Below, one piece after another: positions 59,075 to 60,000 of a DNA stretch of 60,000 nucleotides. The notes beneath the pieces were generated by a model. That model was not told the origin of the DNA and made no database searches. It saw nothing but the letters and a program-made list of their open reading frames with translations. Numbering within the stretch: the stretch's first letter is position 1; each line of letters starts with the position of its first letter. A program made the translations under genes and the position numbers. This stretch comes from Owenia fusiformis (lineage: Eukaryota > Annelida > Polychaeta > Sabellida > Oweniidae): positions 29,459,936 to 29,519,935 of the forward strand of contig CAIIXF020000006.1 of NCBI GenBank assembly GCA_903813345.2, written 5' to 3'.

Positions 59075-60000
59075 ATAAGATCATAGTTTACTCACACATA
59101 GCTAGGCAACATGTGTCCAATTCCAGCCAATTCAATTCTTCATATAACTGCATTCCAATTTACTACTCTCATAAACCCAAAGTCAATTTTAGATTCTAGA
59201 GAAAGTAATGAAACCAATAAGCTGATCAATAACATTGACTAAAAATCTATAAATAGCATCATAGGGAATAGCATGCCAAGTGCTTGAATTTATGTGGATT
59301 ACTCATTTGGTAGACACCTTTATCAAATCTTAAAGTGTTGTTGATTTTCAAGTTGTACAAGCAAAGTGTCATGGGTGCTTTCTTTTCCTGACATAGTATT
59401 AACATTGTGGTAAAAATTATCAAATGCGCCTAGTACAGTAGTTCTAGTTCATCATCTTGTATAAATGATATATCATCAGTGAAACCTGTATATCCCAACA
59501 TCTGACTATTGTGAAAACCTACCAATCATCCCAACACCTGACTAATCTGAACACCAACCAATCTGAACACTTTTCCCAGTCCAAGTTTTCCTCCCATTGA
59601 CTCCTATGTTTAAAAAATTGAAATCTGAACACCTTTTACTTCGAACAGTGAACACTCATATTTGAAAAATTAACCTGTCTAACTTGCTATGAAGCTTTTT
59701 ATGTGGTTAGTATAAATATTATTAATATTTTTCATTGAGAATGCATTCAAATTTCTTCAAAATCCAGAACTTGTATTGTAGATGTAAAAACCTCAAAATT
59801 CAAACACTCCTAATTAGAATGCTTTTAGCTGGTCCAAATACCAGTAGCATTCAGATTAGAGAGATTTTACTGTAGTTCACGACTTTTCACTCCATCTATA
59901 TCCAGCAGACTAACTGCTGCAACAGGTATATATTCTACACCTGGTCTCTAAGCTATGATATCATAGTTGATACTGTCTATTATGCTCATAACCTTCAATT

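Larger units (their letters stand above)
55955..60000. other. Region upstream of the acidic-tail exons
   Basis: It contains a 183-bp tandem array (56520-57480), a fold-back (57485-58110), a short perfect inverted repeat (58367-58469) and a broken ORF (about 58740-59074). The stretch 59130-60000 shows nothing recognisable. If the minus-strand gene continues upstream, this is its intron. Confidence 0.55.

Noticed and set aside
1-60000. CRISPR array, tRNA, rRNA or operon-type systems
   Set aside because: The tandem arrays have no uniform spacers and lie in animal introns. No cloverleaf or rRNA signature was seen.

Overview
The window looks like animal genomic DNA. It is AT-rich and has long introns with canonical GT..AG junctions. 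Most non-coding sequence is repeats: fold-back elements, MITE-like elements, minisatellites, a LINE tail and a mariner. The gene content (liprin-beta, a moody/Tre1-like GPCR, an SLC6 glycine-transporter-like gene, an HS3ST-like sulfotransferase) indicates a metazoan. An invertebrate, possibly an invertebrate deuterostome, is the best guess, but the sequence does not settle the phylum. All calls come from reading the sequence; nothing was searched against a database.

Layout. (1) 195-20527, + strand: the last eight coding exons of a liprin-beta gene (SAM2, SAM3 and C-terminal tail). The first intron visible is about 14 kb and holds a complete intronless GPCR gene on the opposite strand (6259-7425). 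(2) 20528-24292: liprin-beta 3'UTR and intergenic DNA, convergent with the next gene. (3) 24293-33064, - strand: a complete 14-exon SLC6 transporter reading frame of 642 codons. A possible upstream in-frame first exon lies at 46753-46826, which would make 33065-46752 a 13.7 kb repeat-filled intron. That tract holds G-runs, a degenerate array at 34.8-36.5 kb, two TIR elements (38553-40004 and 44915-46187) and a ~71-bp minisatellite at 42.4-43.8 kb. (4) 48140-48945, - strand: the degenerate 3' end of a non-LTR retrotransposon. (5) 49143-51105: an apparently intact DD34D mariner with 189-bp TIRs, a TA duplication and a transposase split by a spliceosomal-type intron. (6) 51126-52256, - strand: a single-exon HS3ST-like sulfotransferase whose stop codon lies about 20 bp from the mariner. 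(7) 54306-55954, - strand: the last two exons of an unrecognised protein with a Ser/Asp-rich acidic tail. (8) 56.5-59.1 kb: a 183-bp tandem array, a fold-back element and a broken repetitive ORF.

The genes are ordinary animal genes with no operon-like relation: a synaptic/adhesion scaffold, an orphan receptor, an amino-acid transporter and a Golgi sulfotransferase. The most unusual items are the intron-bearing mariner with long TIRs placed just after the sulfotransferase stop, the loss of two PAPS-binding arginines in that sulfotransferase, the short unspliceable copies of an SLC6 exon in the adjacent intron, and a set of long fold-back elements. I found no convincing new multi-gene system.
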